64,000 nucleotides of DNA from Microthrixaceae bacterium (GTDB taxonomy: Bacteria; Actinomycetota; Acidimicrobiia; Acidimicrobiales; Microtrichaceae), in NCBI GenBank assembly GCA_020637215.1, contig JACJWI010000007.1, forward strand, positions 62,001 through 126,000, given 5' to 3'. The notes under the pieces were generated by a model. It was given only the letters and a program-made list of their open reading frames with translations, searched no databases and was not told the origin of the DNA. Shown piece after piece: positions 48,453-57,001 of this stretch; within the stretch, counting starts at the first letter, position 1, and each line of letters begins with the position of its first letter. The position numbers and the translations under genes are program-made.

Positions 48453-49949
48453 ATGTCCAGCACAGCTCGCTTGTCACCCCTCCGCCGCGGCCGCTCCGTC
48501 GCCGTGGTCGCAGCCGTGTCGGCCCTCGCGGTCCTCGCCGGTGCGTGCGGCGCCCGGGGCGGCGAGCACATCACCGACGGCGCGGAGATGAACGGCACCC
48601 CGCAGGGAGGGGCGGCGGCCACCGCCCCCGCCGACGACGGCGCGGCGGTCGACTCGCCCGACTTCGGGACGGTGAAGGCGCCGTGCGGAAAGGGCGACGC
48701 CAAGGTCGCCGACGGCGAGCAGCAGGGCGGGGCCGACACGATCCAGATCGGGGTCCCCAACGATCGCGGTGCGACCATCCGACCGGGGCTGCAGAAGCCG
48801 ATCTGGGACGCGTCGGTGGCGTTCGCGGCGTGGTGCAACGCCCAGGGCGGCATCGGTGGCCTGAAGATCGAGCTGATCGACATGGACGGCAAGCTGTTCG
48901 AGGTCGAAGCCGCCATGCAGAAGGCCTGCGGCAACGCGTTCGCCCTGGTCGGCGGGGGCAACGTCCAGGACGACCTGCAGTTCTCGGGCAAGGACGGCTC
49001 GGACTTCCACCGCTGCAAGCTCATCGACATCCCGGCGTTCGCTGTGTCGAGCGCCAAGTCGATGAGCAACGGGCAGGTCCAGCCGATCCCGAACCCGACG
49101 AACACGATCTCCAACACCTGGTTCCGCGACTTCTTCGCCCTCTACCCCGACCAGGCCGCCAAGTGGGCACCGGTGTGGGGCAACCTGCCGTCGCTCAAGA
49201 TCGTCAAGACCAAGCAGGAGGCGATCATCCCCGACGTGAAGGGCATGAGCCAGGTCGGCGACTTCAACTACCCGCCGATCGGCACCACCGACTGGACGCC
49301 GCTGGCCCTGTCGGTCATCGACTCCGGGGCGACCTCGCTCAGCTGGACCGGCGAGTCGCCCGACATCGCCAAGCTGCTCGAGAAGCTGAAGGACCAGGGC
49401 TGGAAGGGCCGGGCGCTGCTCGAGACCAACCAGTACGACAAGCTCTTCATCGAGTCCGGCAGCCCCAAGGCGCTCGACGGCTCCCTGGTGCGCATGGCGC
49501 CGCACATGCTCGAGGAGGCCGACAAGTGGCCGGCGGTGCGCAAGTACCTGGACCTGGTCGACCAGTACGTCGACGGCGGCGAGGTCGCGGTGCTCGGCAT
49601 GCAGTCGATGTCGGCGTGGCTGCTGTTCGTCACCGCCGCCAACAAGTGCGCGGCCGACAACGGCGGTGAGATCAGCCGCAACTGCATCATGGAGACCGCG
49701 GCGGCGACCTCGGACTGGACCGGCGGCGGGCTGCACGCCCCGCAGGACCCCGACGAGGGACCGACGATGAAGGCCAGCACGTGCAGCATGCTGGTCATGG
49801 TCAAGGACGGGAAGTTCGTGCGTCGCTACCCCGAGATCGGCGGTGAGGGCGACGACGGCGACGGCTTCCACTGCCCCGCGGACGGCCTGACCAAGGTCAC
49901 CGCGGACGTCGGCGAGGGCAACGTCGACCCCACCCGACCGCCCTACTGA
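48453..49949 (+). CDS. Lipoprotein ABC-type solute-binding protein (LivJ/Peripla_BP_6-like)
   Basis: 498-residue extracellular type I binding protein. A lipoprotein signal peptide ends LAGAC (Cys at about 31). IQIGVPNDRGATIRPGLQ begins the first lobe, FAAWCNAQGGIGGLKIELID and CGNAFALVGGGNVQDDLQ follow; the second lobe has SLSWTGESPDIAKLLEKLKD. This is the branched-chain amino acid / amide-type receptor fold; related actinobacterial proteins bind varied small molecules. No permease or ATPase genes are adjacent. GGGAGAG precedes the ATG. Confidence 0.82.
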   Translation: MSSTARLSPLRRGRSVAVVAAVSALAVLAGACGARGGEHITDGAEMNGTPQGGAAATAPADDGAAVDSPDFGTVKAPCGKGDAKVADGEQQGGADTIQIGVPNDRGATIRPGLQKPIWDASVAFAAWCNAQGGIGGLKIELIDMDGKLFEVEAAMQKACGNAFALVGGGNVQDDLQFSGKDGSDFHRCKLIDIPAFAVSSAKSMSNGQVQPIPNPTNTISNTWFRDFFALYPDQAAKWAPVWGNLPSLKIVKTKQEAIIPDVKGMSQVGDFNYPPIGTTDWTPLALSVIDSGATSLSWTGESPDIAKLLEKLKDQGWKGRALLETNQYDKLFIESGSPKALDGSLVRMAPHMLEEADKWPAVRKYLDLVDQYVDGGEVAVLGMQSMSAWLLFVTAANKCAADNGGEISRNCIMETAAATSDWTGGGLHAPQDPDEGPTMKASTCSMLVMVKDGKFVRRYPEIGGEGDDGDGFHCPADGLTKVTADVGEGNVDPTRPPY

Positions 49950-49964
49950 GGCCGCACCCGCCGA

Positions 49965-50738
49965 TCAGCTCACCAGGAGCAATCCGGCACCGAGCACGAC
50001 CAGCGCCGCGCCGTAGAGGCGCTCGAGCCGGTCCGAGGCGGTGCGGATGGCGACGGTGGCCCCGAGCCGCGACGCCGGCACCGAGGTGACCGCCAGCGTG
50101 GCGGCCACCGCCCAGTCGATGTGGCCGAGGAAGCCGTGCACGACGGTGCCGGGCACCGCGAGCACCGCCGAGACGGCCAGGCTGGCGGCCAGAGCGGGCT
50201 TGATGCGCAAGTGGGCGACCGCCAGGTAGAGCGGTGCGAGCAGGAACCCGCCGCTGTTGGCCAGCAGACCACCGATCAACCCGACCAGGCCGCCGACGAG
50301 CAGCAACCGCCACCGCTCGATCGAGGGGGATTCGTCGCCGGTCGGGTCGGCGCCGAGCCCGTGGCGCGAGATGACCAGACGGAGCCCGATCCCGATCAGG
50401 ATGATCTCGGTGGCGGTGACCAGCGCCGAGCCGTCGATCCAGTTGGTGGCGAGCGCGCCGAGGACCGTGGCCGGCAGACCGGTGGCCAGGCTCCAGCCGA
50501 CCGTGCGCAGCTCGATCATCCCCGCCCGCCGGTAGGCCCCGGCCGCGACCAGCGTGCCGGGGATGGTGGCGGGCAGCGGCGAGGCCACCGCGGCGATGGC
50601 CGGCACCCCGACCAGGTACAGCAGCGGTGTGGCCACCGCGGAGCCGCCCTTGCCGAACAGTCCACCGAGGAATCCGATCCCCAGTCCGATCAGGGCGATC
50701 TCCAGCCACAGCACGACCCCACTCCACCCGTCGACCAT
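49965..50738 (-). CDS. TauE/SafE (TSUP) family membrane permease
   Basis: 257 residues, mostly hydrophobic with about eight segments; two homologous halves begin IGLGIGFLGGLFGKGGSAVA and LLVGGLVGLIGGLLANSGGF, the paired Gly-rich motifs of the TSUP family. Members export or import organosulfur or C2 anions such as sulfite, sulfoacetate or taurine. Divergent from a LysR gene whose candidate binding site lies between them, so control by that regulator is likely. A sulfatase operon is on the other side of LysR. Confidence 0.85.
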   Translation of the reverse strand: MVDGWSGVVLWLEIALIGLGIGFLGGLFGKGGSAVATPLLYLVGVPAIAAVASPLPATIPGTLVAAGAYRRAGMIELRTVGWSLATGLPATVLGALATNWIDGSALVTATEIILIGIGLRLVISRHGLGADPTGDESPSIERWRLLLVGGLVGLIGGLLANSGGFLLAPLYLAVAHLRIKPALAASLAVSAVLAVPGTVVHGFLGHIDWAVAATLAVTSVPASRLGATVAIRTASDRLERLYGAALVVLGAGLLLVS

Positions 50739-50771
50739 CCATCGCGTCCAACAATGTCGTCCTCTGCGTCG

Positions 50772-50786
50772 ATAGTGTCCAACTAT
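50772..50786. promoter_or_regulatory. Candidate LysR-type T-N11-A binding site
   Basis: ATAGTGTCCAACTAT is a perfect ATAGT/ACTAT inverted repeat containing T-N11-A, the classical LysR box. It overlaps the ATG of the LysR gene by two bases, suggesting autorepression. A second GTCCAAC lies 31 bp upstream toward the permease gene. Confidence 0.55.
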
Positions 50787-51720
50787 GGATGAGCTCCCGT
50801 CGCTGAGCGAGCGCCAGCTCGGCTACGTCGTCGCGGCCGTCGAGGAGGGCTCCTTCACCGAGGCCGCGATCGAGTGCTCGGTGTCCCAGCCGACGCTCTC
50901 GGCGTCGATCGGTCGGCTGGAGCGCGACCTGGGCATCACCCTGTTCGACCGGATCGGGCGTCGCATCGTCCCCACCGACGCGTGCCTCGCCATGCTGCCG
51001 GCGGCACGGGACCTGCTGCGGGCCGCCGCGGACGCCCGCCGGGCGGTGTCGAGCGTGGCCGACGGACTGTCGGGTCACCTCGACCTGGCGGTGCAACCCA
51101 CGGTGGTCGGGACCGTCGTCGGGCTCGTCGCCGAGTTCCGCCGGGACCACCCCGGCGTCTCGGTGCACCTGCGCTCCCCCGGCGACGGCTCCGTCGGCGC
51201 CCTGGTCGCCAGCGGCGTCGCGGATCTGGGCATCGGCGACGTCGCCGAACCGTCGCTGCGCTGGCGGGCCCTGTGGGACGAGCCCTACGTGTGGGTCGAA
51301 CCGGACCCCGATGGGCCCCGCCCGACTGCGGGGTCCGGTCAGCGCCGCCGACCCCGACCGCGACCCGTCCGGGCCGACCGGCTCGGAGGCGCCGTGCTGG
51401 TGGTGCCTCCCGACGGGAGCCCGACCCGCCAGGTGATCGACGCCTGGTTCGCCGCCGCGTCGAGCTCATCGCAGCGGGCGCTCGAGGTCGACCACCGTGA
51501 GGCGATCCTGGCTCTGGTCGCCGCCGGAGCCGGCTCGACCATCGTGCCCGCATCCATGGCCGCGGGCTCCGACAGCGCCGCGGTCCGGGTCCGTCCCCTC
51601 GACCCTCCGATCGAGCGCACCATCGGGATCGTGCACCGCGACCGCCCCCTGTCGCCGTTGGCGGCCCGCTTCGTCGAGCTCGCCGCCGAGCGGTTCAGCT
51701 CGGCTCGGCGATCCCCATGA
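50785..51720 (+). CDS. LysR-family transcriptional regulator
   Basis: 311 residues. The N-terminal winged helix has LGYVVAAVEEGSFTEAAIEC and SVSQPTLSASIGRLERDLG followed by TLFDRIGRRIVPTDA, the standard LysR pattern; the rest is the two-lobe effector domain. Divergent from a TauE/SafE permease, which it probably controls. Its last 26 nt overlap the 3' end of the convergent sulfatase gene. Confidence 0.88.
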   Translation: MDELPSLSERQLGYVVAAVEEGSFTEAAIECSVSQPTLSASIGRLERDLGITLFDRIGRRIVPTDACLAMLPAARDLLRAAADARRAVSSVADGLSGHLDLAVQPTVVGTVVGLVAEFRRDHPGVSVHLRSPGDGSVGALVASGVADLGIGDVAEPSLRWRALWDEPYVWVEPDPDGPRPTAGSGQRRRPRPRPVRADRLGGAVLVVPPDGSPTRQVIDAWFAAASSSSQRALEVDHREAILALVAAGAGSTIVPASMAAGSDSAAVRVRPLDPPIERTIGIVHRDRPLSPLAARFVELAAERFSSARRSP

Positions 51721-53248
51721 GGTCGTAGGCCAGCCGTCGACGAGTGCGCTCGAAGTCGGCCCAACGGCCCGGGTCGGCCTCGGCGGCATGGCGCTCGGCC
51801 AACAGGTCCGCCCACCCGGACCGACCGGTGTCGCGCAGGCGCTGCAGGTAGGCGGGGAGATGACCCCGTGTGTGGTACGGCCCGCCCTCGGCCAGCACGG
51901 TGTCGATCGGGTCCTCGGCCCCTGACCGGGCGAGTTGGGCCGCGGTCCAGTCGTCGAGCACCGAGCGGGCCCGGTCGGCCGCCGCGGCGGCCGACGGCTC
52001 GTCGATCAGGTCGGTCATCTCGTGCGGGTCGGCCGCGACGTCGAAGAGCATCTCGTCGTCCCAGCCGTGGTAGCCGTCGTGGAAGGTGCGCAGGTACAGG
52101 TGGTCGCCGGTGCGCACGCCCCGCTGGGCGGTCCACGCCCCCTGGGTCAGCACCAGGTGGTCGCGCCCGGCGGTGGTGCCGGCGTGCAGGGCGGGGGCGA
52201 GCGACTCGCCGTCCCACACGTCGGTCGGGACCACCGCACCGGCCAGCTCGACGACGGTCGCGGCCAGGTCGAGGTGGTAGTGCAGCCCGGGCTGCACCCG
52301 GGGTTCGAGGCCGGGCCAGCGCAGCACGGCGGGGATGTGGGTGGTGGCCTGATCCGCGCCCTGGTGGTCGCAGTAGACGCCGAGCTCGCCGAACTGCTCG
52401 CCGTGGTCGGAGCTGACCAGCACGGCGGTCTCGTCGAGCACTCCCAGGTCGGCCAGCTCGGACACGACGGCGCCCACCGCGTCGTCCGCGTAGCGGATGC
52501 CGACGTCGTATCCGTCGAACGCGGCCTTGACGTCGTCCATGCTCGACAGGTCCCACGGCTGGCGGGGCGGGGGCGGTCCCCACTCGTCGGGGGTGAACCC
52601 CCACGGCTCCTGCGCCGAGTGCGGGCCGGGCCGCTCCCAGTTGGCGGCGCGGACCTCCTCGGTGTGCCAGGCCGGGATCGGGTCGCCCTCGAACGGGTTC
52701 CCGTAGTCGTCGGGGGTGTTGTAGGGCGTGTGGGGGTCCCACAGGTGCACGTGCAGGAACCAGCGGTCGGCCCGGCCCCGTCGCCGCAGCCAGTCGACGA
52801 CGTGCTCGGTGACCGCCGGGGCGCGCTCGACGCCCATCCCCCGCATCAGGTTGGCGGCCTCCATGTAGCCGTGGTTCCACCAGCTCGCCGAGTGCCGGAA
52901 CGGGAAGCTCGACATCGACGCGGTGTGGAACCCGGCGGTGTAGAGCCGCCATGCCCACGACGAGCGCATGGTGGAGCTGACGAACTGGCGGTCGGCGCCC
53001 TCGACGCGCAGGTCGGCAGCCACCCCGCCGTGGTTGACCACTCCGTTGCGGGTGCCGAACGTGCCGGTGGCGAGCGCGGTGCGGCTCGGCAGGCACGGCA
53101 CGTCGGACGCGTGGACCGACTCGAAGCGGATCCCCTCGGCGGCCAGGGCGTCGATGTTGGGGCTGGTGTCCCGGTGGTAGCCGTAGCAGCCCAGGTGGTC
53201 GGCCCTCAGGGTGTCGATGTCGAAGTAGATGATGCGCACGGCGGTCAC
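51695..53248 (-). CDS. Type I sulfatase with CxPxR motif (second sulfatase)
   Basis: 517 residues. The N-terminus VRIIYFDIDTLRADHLGCYG has the metal-binding Asp residues, VPCLPSRTALATG is the formylglycine site (Cys at about 55), HVHLWDPHTPYNTP and VLVSSDHGEQFGELG complete the active site. No signal peptide. It depends on FGE (17 kb). The GTG overlaps the SDR stop (GTGA), making a three-gene operon with an SDR and an enoyl-CoA hydratase; the sulfated substrate may therefore be an alkyl or steroid-like compound, which is inference. The 3' end overlaps LysR by 26 nt. Confidence 0.88.
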   Translation of the reverse strand: MTAVRIIYFDIDTLRADHLGCYGYHRDTSPNIDALAAEGIRFESVHASDVPCLPSRTALATGTFGTRNGVVNHGGVAADLRVEGADRQFVSSTMRSSWAWRLYTAGFHTASMSSFPFRHSASWWNHGYMEAANLMRGMGVERAPAVTEHVVDWLRRRGRADRWFLHVHLWDPHTPYNTPDDYGNPFEGDPIPAWHTEEVRAANWERPGPHSAQEPWGFTPDEWGPPPPRQPWDLSSMDDVKAAFDGYDVGIRYADDAVGAVVSELADLGVLDETAVLVSSDHGEQFGELGVYCDHQGADQATTHIPAVLRWPGLEPRVQPGLHYHLDLAATVVELAGAVVPTDVWDGESLAPALHAGTTAGRDHLVLTQGAWTAQRGVRTGDHLYLRTFHDGYHGWDDEMLFDVAADPHEMTDLIDEPSAAAAADRARSVLDDWTAAQLARSGAEDPIDTVLAEGGPYHTRGHLPAYLQRLRDTGRSGWADLLAERHAAEADPGRWADFERTRRRLAYDLMGIAEPS

Positions 53249-54069
53249 GTCCCTTCGAGGGATCGGACGGCGAGGCCGAGCTCGTCGATGATCTCGTAGC
53301 TGGTCGCGTTCCGGCCGGTCAGCTCCGGCCCGCCGCAGCACAGGGCGACCACCGCCTCCACCATGTGCTCGAGCGACTCGATCCGGTCCTCGCCGATGCG
53401 GTCCCCGACCAGCGCCTCGGCCCCCTCGGTCATCACCGCGGCACGCGGCGCCACCGCGTTGACCCGGATCCCCGTCGGGGCGAGCTCGGCGGCCAGGGCG
53501 TTGGTCATGCGGTCGAGGGCGGCCTTGGACGCGCCGTAGGCGCCGGTGGTGGTCCCGGTGACCCCGAGCTCGAACGGCGGTCCCGGCCACGGCCGCGACG
53601 TGCGACTGGACACGTTCACGATCCAGCCCTCACCGGCCTCGGCCATGGCCGGGACGACACCCTGGGCCAGGTCGACCGGGGCGTGGACGTTGACCTCGAA
53701 CATCAGGCGGCGACGCTTCAGGGTCAGCTCGCCGAGCGGGCCGTAGATGGCGGCGGCCGCGTTGTTGACGAGCACGTCGATCGGCCCGCCGAGCGCGTCG
53801 ACGGCTTCGGGAACCACTCGGGCCCGGTCGCTCGGGTCGCTCAGGTCGGCCACGACGCCGACCGCCGTCGAGCCCGTCGCGGCGGCGAGAGCGGCGGTCT
53901 CGGCCAGGCTCCCGGCCAACGGTCCACCCGGCTCGGCGGTCCGCGCCACGAGCGCCACCGCCGCGCCCTCGGCGGCGAGCCGTCGGGCGATGCCGGCCCC
54001 GATCCCCCGGCTGGCGCCGGTGACCAGCGCCCGGCGCCCCTCGAACCGACGGGCACGACCGGCGCTCAC
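53245..54069 (-). CDS. Short-chain dehydrogenase/reductase
   Basis: 274-residue SDR. It has TGASRGIGAGIARRLA near the N-terminus, NNAAAAIYG at about 100, Ser in VNVSSRTSRP and the catalytic Tyr/Lys in GAYGASKAALDR (about 172). The Arg after beta-2 (LVARTAEPGG) suggests NADP(H). The GTG overlaps the enoyl-CoA hydratase stop and its own stop overlaps the sulfatase start. It could oxidise the alcohol released by the sulfatase. Confidence 0.85.
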   Translation of the reverse strand: MSAGRARRFEGRRALVTGASRGIGAGIARRLAAEGAAVALVARTAEPGGPLAGSLAETAALAAATGSTAVGVVADLSDPSDRARVVPEAVDALGGPIDVLVNNAAAAIYGPLGELTLKRRRLMFEVNVHAPVDLAQGVVPAMAEAGEGWIVNVSSRTSRPWPGPPFELGVTGTTTGAYGASKAALDRMTNALAAELAPTGIRVNAVAPRAAVMTEGAEALVGDRIGEDRIESLEHMVEAVVALCCGGPELTGRNATSYEIIDELGLAVRSLEGT

Positions 54070-54905
54070 CGGTCCCAGACCCCGCGGGAGCTGACCCGGG
54101 ACCAGTCGGGGTCGCGCTTCTCCATGAACGCGGTCGCCGCCTCGACCACCTCGCCGCCGGTCGAGGCCAGGATCTGGGTGCGGTTCTCCAGGTGGATCGC
54201 GGCCTCGATCGACGACGCGTCGAGGTTCGCCCACATGACCTCCTTGGTCATCGCCACCCCGAACGGGCTGTAGCCCAGGATCACCTCGGCGGTCTCGAGC
54301 GCCCGCTCGACCGGGTCGACCGCGACCGCGGAGACGAGACCCATCGACAGCGCCTCGTCCGCGTCGACGACCCGCGAGGTGAGGATCAGGTCGAAGGCCC
54401 TCGAGGACCCGACGGCGCGCGGAAGCGTGTAGCTGATGCCGATGTCGCAGCCGCTGAGGCCGATCTTGATGAACTGGGCGCAGAAGCGGGCGGACGGCGC
54501 CGCGATCCGCAGGTCGCACGCCAGTGCCAACGCGAACCCGCCGCCGTAGGCCACGCCGTTGACCGCGGCGATGACCGGCTGCTGGATCCGGCGGATGCGG
54601 ATCGGCAGCTCGGCGATGCGCTCCTGGCTCAACATGCCCGCCCGCGGTCCCGACGTCCCCACCGACGTGGACGACCCGCCGGCGCTGCTGAGGTCCAGAC
54701 CGGAACAGAAGCCCCGGCCGGCGCCGGTGAGCACGACCACCCGACAGGAGTTGTCGCCGTGGATCTCGTCGAGCGCGTCGAGCAGGTCGTCGACCATGCG
54801 GAACGACAGGGCGTTCAGGCGGTCGGGGTTGTCCAGGGTCACCACGGCGACCTCGGGCCGGGGTCGTTGCACGGTCACCAACGGCTCGCTGCGGTCCTCG
54901 CTCAC
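54066..54905 (-). CDS. Enoyl-CoA hydratase/isomerase family protein
   Basis: 279-residue crotonase-fold enzyme. The oxyanion-hole segments are GAGRGFCSGLDL (about 62) and NGVAYGGGFALALACDLRIA (about 115-134); SGCDIGISYTLPRAVG follows in place of the usual second catalytic Glu region, so the precise reaction (hydration, isomerisation, hydrolysis) is uncertain. GTG start. It is the first gene of the SDR-sulfatase operon, presumably acting on a CoA thioester in the same catabolic route. Confidence 0.87.
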   Translation of the reverse strand: MSEDRSEPLVTVQRPRPEVAVVTLDNPDRLNALSFRMVDDLLDALDEIHGDNSCRVVVLTGAGRGFCSGLDLSSAGGSSTSVGTSGPRAGMLSQERIAELPIRIRRIQQPVIAAVNGVAYGGGFALALACDLRIAAPSARFCAQFIKIGLSGCDIGISYTLPRAVGSSRAFDLILTSRVVDADEALSMGLVSAVAVDPVERALETAEVILGYSPFGVAMTKEVMWANLDASSIEAAIHLENRTQILASTGGEVVEAATAFMEKRDPDWSRVSSRGVWDR

Positions 54906-55035
54906 CTGATCCCCCGATCGTCGCCCTCCGTCGTGGGGGAAGCTAGCGGGTGCCGTCGGTGCTTGACCGCGGCCCTCATTCCCGCGATCGTCGCCCGGTG
55001 CACCCGGACCGCCGACCCTCCGCCCTCACCCGCTG

Positions 55036-55587
55036 ATGTACGGCCGGGGCTCCGCACCACCTCCACCCGAACCGTCCCGGACCCAGAGCTGGCCCCGAGC
55101 GGCGCTCGCCCGGATCAAGCGGGTGAAGGTGCCGGCGCGGGTCCTGTCCTCGGCGCCGTTCCGGTGGGCGGCCCCCAAGGTCCTGCCCCCCACCCACAAG
55201 CTGCTGCACCGCCTCAGCGGCGGGCGCCTGATGTTCGACTCGCAACGGCAGCCGATGTGCATGCTGCACACGATCGGGGCCCGCAGCGGCGAACCCCGCG
55301 AGACGCCGTTGGCCGCGGTGCCCGTCGAGGACGGCGCTCTGCTGGTCGTCGGCTCCAACTTCGCCAGCCCCCGCCATCCGGCGTGGACCGCCAACCTGCT
55401 CGCCCACCCCGACGCGACCGTCACGTTCCGGGGCCGCACCTACCCGGTCACGGCCCGCCTGCTCGACGATCGGGAGCGAGCCGATCGCTGGGACCTGCTG
55501 CTCGAGTGGTTCCCGAACTGGCGCGACTACACCGAGGTCACCGACCGCGAGTTCCGGGTGTTCGAGCTCCGACCCGTCGATGCCTGA
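55036..55587 (+). CDS. F420-dependent Ddn-family nitroreductase-like oxidoreductase
   Basis: 183-residue split beta-barrel protein of the deazaflavin-dependent nitroreductase family. MCMLHTIGARSGEPRETPL (about 74-92) is the family's F420-phosphate-binding segment, followed by VGSNFASPRHPAWTANLLAH and HPDATVTFRGRTYPVTARLL. Family members reduce quinones, nitro compounds or fatty acids using F420H2. ATG start without a strong ribosome binding site. Overlaps the GNAT gene by 8 nt. Confidence 0.85.
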   Translation: MYGRGSAPPPPEPSRTQSWPRAALARIKRVKVPARVLSSAPFRWAAPKVLPPTHKLLHRLSGGRLMFDSQRQPMCMLHTIGARSGEPRETPLAAVPVEDGALLVVGSNFASPRHPAWTANLLAHPDATVTFRGRTYPVTARLLDDRERADRWDLLLEWFPNWRDYTEVTDREFRVFELRPVDA

Positions 55588-56167
55588 CGGGTTCGACGGG
55601 TCCAGCGAGGGCGCCCTGCAGATCCGCGTCGCCGACGTCGACGACGTCGACGCGCTGGTGGCGCTGGTCCACGCCGCGTACCGAGGCGAGCCGGCCGACT
55701 CGACGTGGACGACCGAGGCCGACATCCTCGGCGGCCAGCGGGTCGACCGGGCGATGGTCCGGGAGGCGATCGACGACCCGTCCCGGACGGTGCTGGTCGC
55801 CACCGACGGAGCGGGCCCGCACACCGACGACGGGGGCGGATCGATCGTGGCGTGCTGCGAGCTGACCGGACCCGACAGCGCCGGCACGAGCGTGCTCGGC
55901 ATGTTCGCGGTCGACCCCCACCGCCAGGGGGTGGGCCTGGGCCGGCGCGTCCTCGACGCCGGCGAGTCGTTCGCCGCTGAGCGGGGGGCATCCGCGCTCG
56001 AGTTGCACGTGATCGACGTCCGGGTCGAGCTGATCGACTGGTACCGGCGACGCGGCTACGTCGTCACCGACGAGCGCCACCCGTTCCCCTACGGCGACGA
56101 GCGCTTCGGACTCCCCCGCCGCGACGACCTTCAGTTCGCGGTGCTGCGCAAGGAGCTCGCGCCCTGA
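55580..56167 (+). CDS. GNAT-family N-acetyltransferase
   Basis: 195-residue acetyl-CoA-dependent acyltransferase. The N-terminal IRVADVDDVDALVALVHAAY is typical, the acetyl-CoA binding motif is MFAVDPHRQGVGLGRRVL (about 112-130), and the C-terminal strand WYRRRGYVVTDE completes the fold. Acceptor unknown. Co-transcribed with the Ddn-like gene. Confidence 0.85.
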   Translation: MPDGFDGSSEGALQIRVADVDDVDALVALVHAAYRGEPADSTWTTEADILGGQRVDRAMVREAIDDPSRTVLVATDGAGPHTDDGGGSIVACCELTGPDSAGTSVLGMFAVDPHRQGVGLGRRVLDAGESFAAERGASALELHVIDVRVELIDWYRRRGYVVTDERHPFPYGDERFGLPRRDDLQFAVLRKELAP

Positions 56168-56185
56168 TCCGTCGTCGAGCGGCCG

Positions 56186-56237
56186 GCGATCAGGGTCCTC
56201 CCGCGATCAAGGGTCCTCCAGCGATCAGATCTCCTCG
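56186..56237. repeat. 17-18-bp tandem repeat with GCGATCA core, three copies
   Basis: Copies start at 56186, 56203 and 56221, close to GCGATCAGGGTCCTCC. The last copy includes the stop codon of the minus-strand gene. Located between the convergent GNAT gene and that gene. Shares the GCGATCAGG core and the position at a gene 3' end with the 20-bp array at 14681-14760. Confidence 0.7.
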
Positions 56238-57001
56238 AGCGGGCGGCGGTCCGACTCCTGGGGCTGGCGACCGGTGCGCAGCGGGCCGAGCGGCGCGTCG
56301 ACCATGAGCTGGCGCCGCCACCGGGCACCGAGTCGACGAAGGGCCGCCGACCACTCCCCGAGCGGCCCGCCGGGCTCCCACGCCCGTTCGTAGGCGACCC
56401 AGCCGGGCCAGTCGGGGACCGCCCAGATGAGGATCGCCTCGGATCGGTCGGCCATGGCGACCTCGTAGCCGCCGACGGCCTCGATGCCGAGGGCAGCGAC
56501 CGCCGGCCGGGCGACCTCCCCGGCCGCCGCGAGCAGATCCGGCGCGGCGCCGGGTGCCACGGTGAACAGCTCGTGGGCGTAGACCTCGCCCCGCACCCCG
56601 TCCGCGCACAGCGTCATCACGTCGCGGGTCCAGTCGGTCGGCACCACGATGCGGTCGGTGCCACCCCGACGCAGCGACGCGGCGGTCGCCCACCACTTCG
56701 CCAGCGACGGGTCCTGGTCACGTCCCCCGCCGGTCTCGTGGGCGAGGTTGGCAGCGAGGCCCTCCCATCCGTCGAGCTCCCACATGTTCACCACCTGGGG
56801 CCAGTCGCCGGTCGAGCCGATCGTCGCCCACACCCCCAGGCAGAGCTGGTGTCGCTCGCGGCGGGCGATCGGGCACCAGTTGGCGGTCATGTGCTGCATG
56901 TAGCGGGCCCGGTTGTGGCCGATCACGTCGACCAGCTCGTGGATGTAGACCTTGGGCCCGACGCCCGAGCCGACGCCCGCACCCGGCGACGAGTCGGTCA
57001 C
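56225..57001 (-). CDS. Uncharacterised NIPSNAP-like protein
   Basis: 258 residues. The sequence looks like two dimeric alpha/beta-barrel (NIPSNAP/EthD-like) units: KVYIHELVDVIGHNRARYMQ with WPQVVNMWELDGWEGLAANL, and EVYAHELFTVAPGAAPDLLA with YEVAMADRSEAILIWAVPDW. No catalytic residues can be named. GTG start overlapping the luciferase-like gene stop (GTGA), so the two proteins probably work together on the same substrate. Confidence 0.6.
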   Translation of the reverse strand: MTDSSPGAGVGSGVGPKVYIHELVDVIGHNRARYMQHMTANWCPIARRERHQLCLGVWATIGSTGDWPQVVNMWELDGWEGLAANLAHETGGGRDQDPSLAKWWATAASLRRGGTDRIVVPTDWTRDVMTLCADGVRGEVYAHELFTVAPGAAPDLLAAAGEVARPAVAALGIEAVGGYEVAMADRSEAILIWAVPDWPGWVAYERAWEPGGPLGEWSAALRRLGARWRRQLMVDAPLGPLRTGRQPQESDRRPLEEI

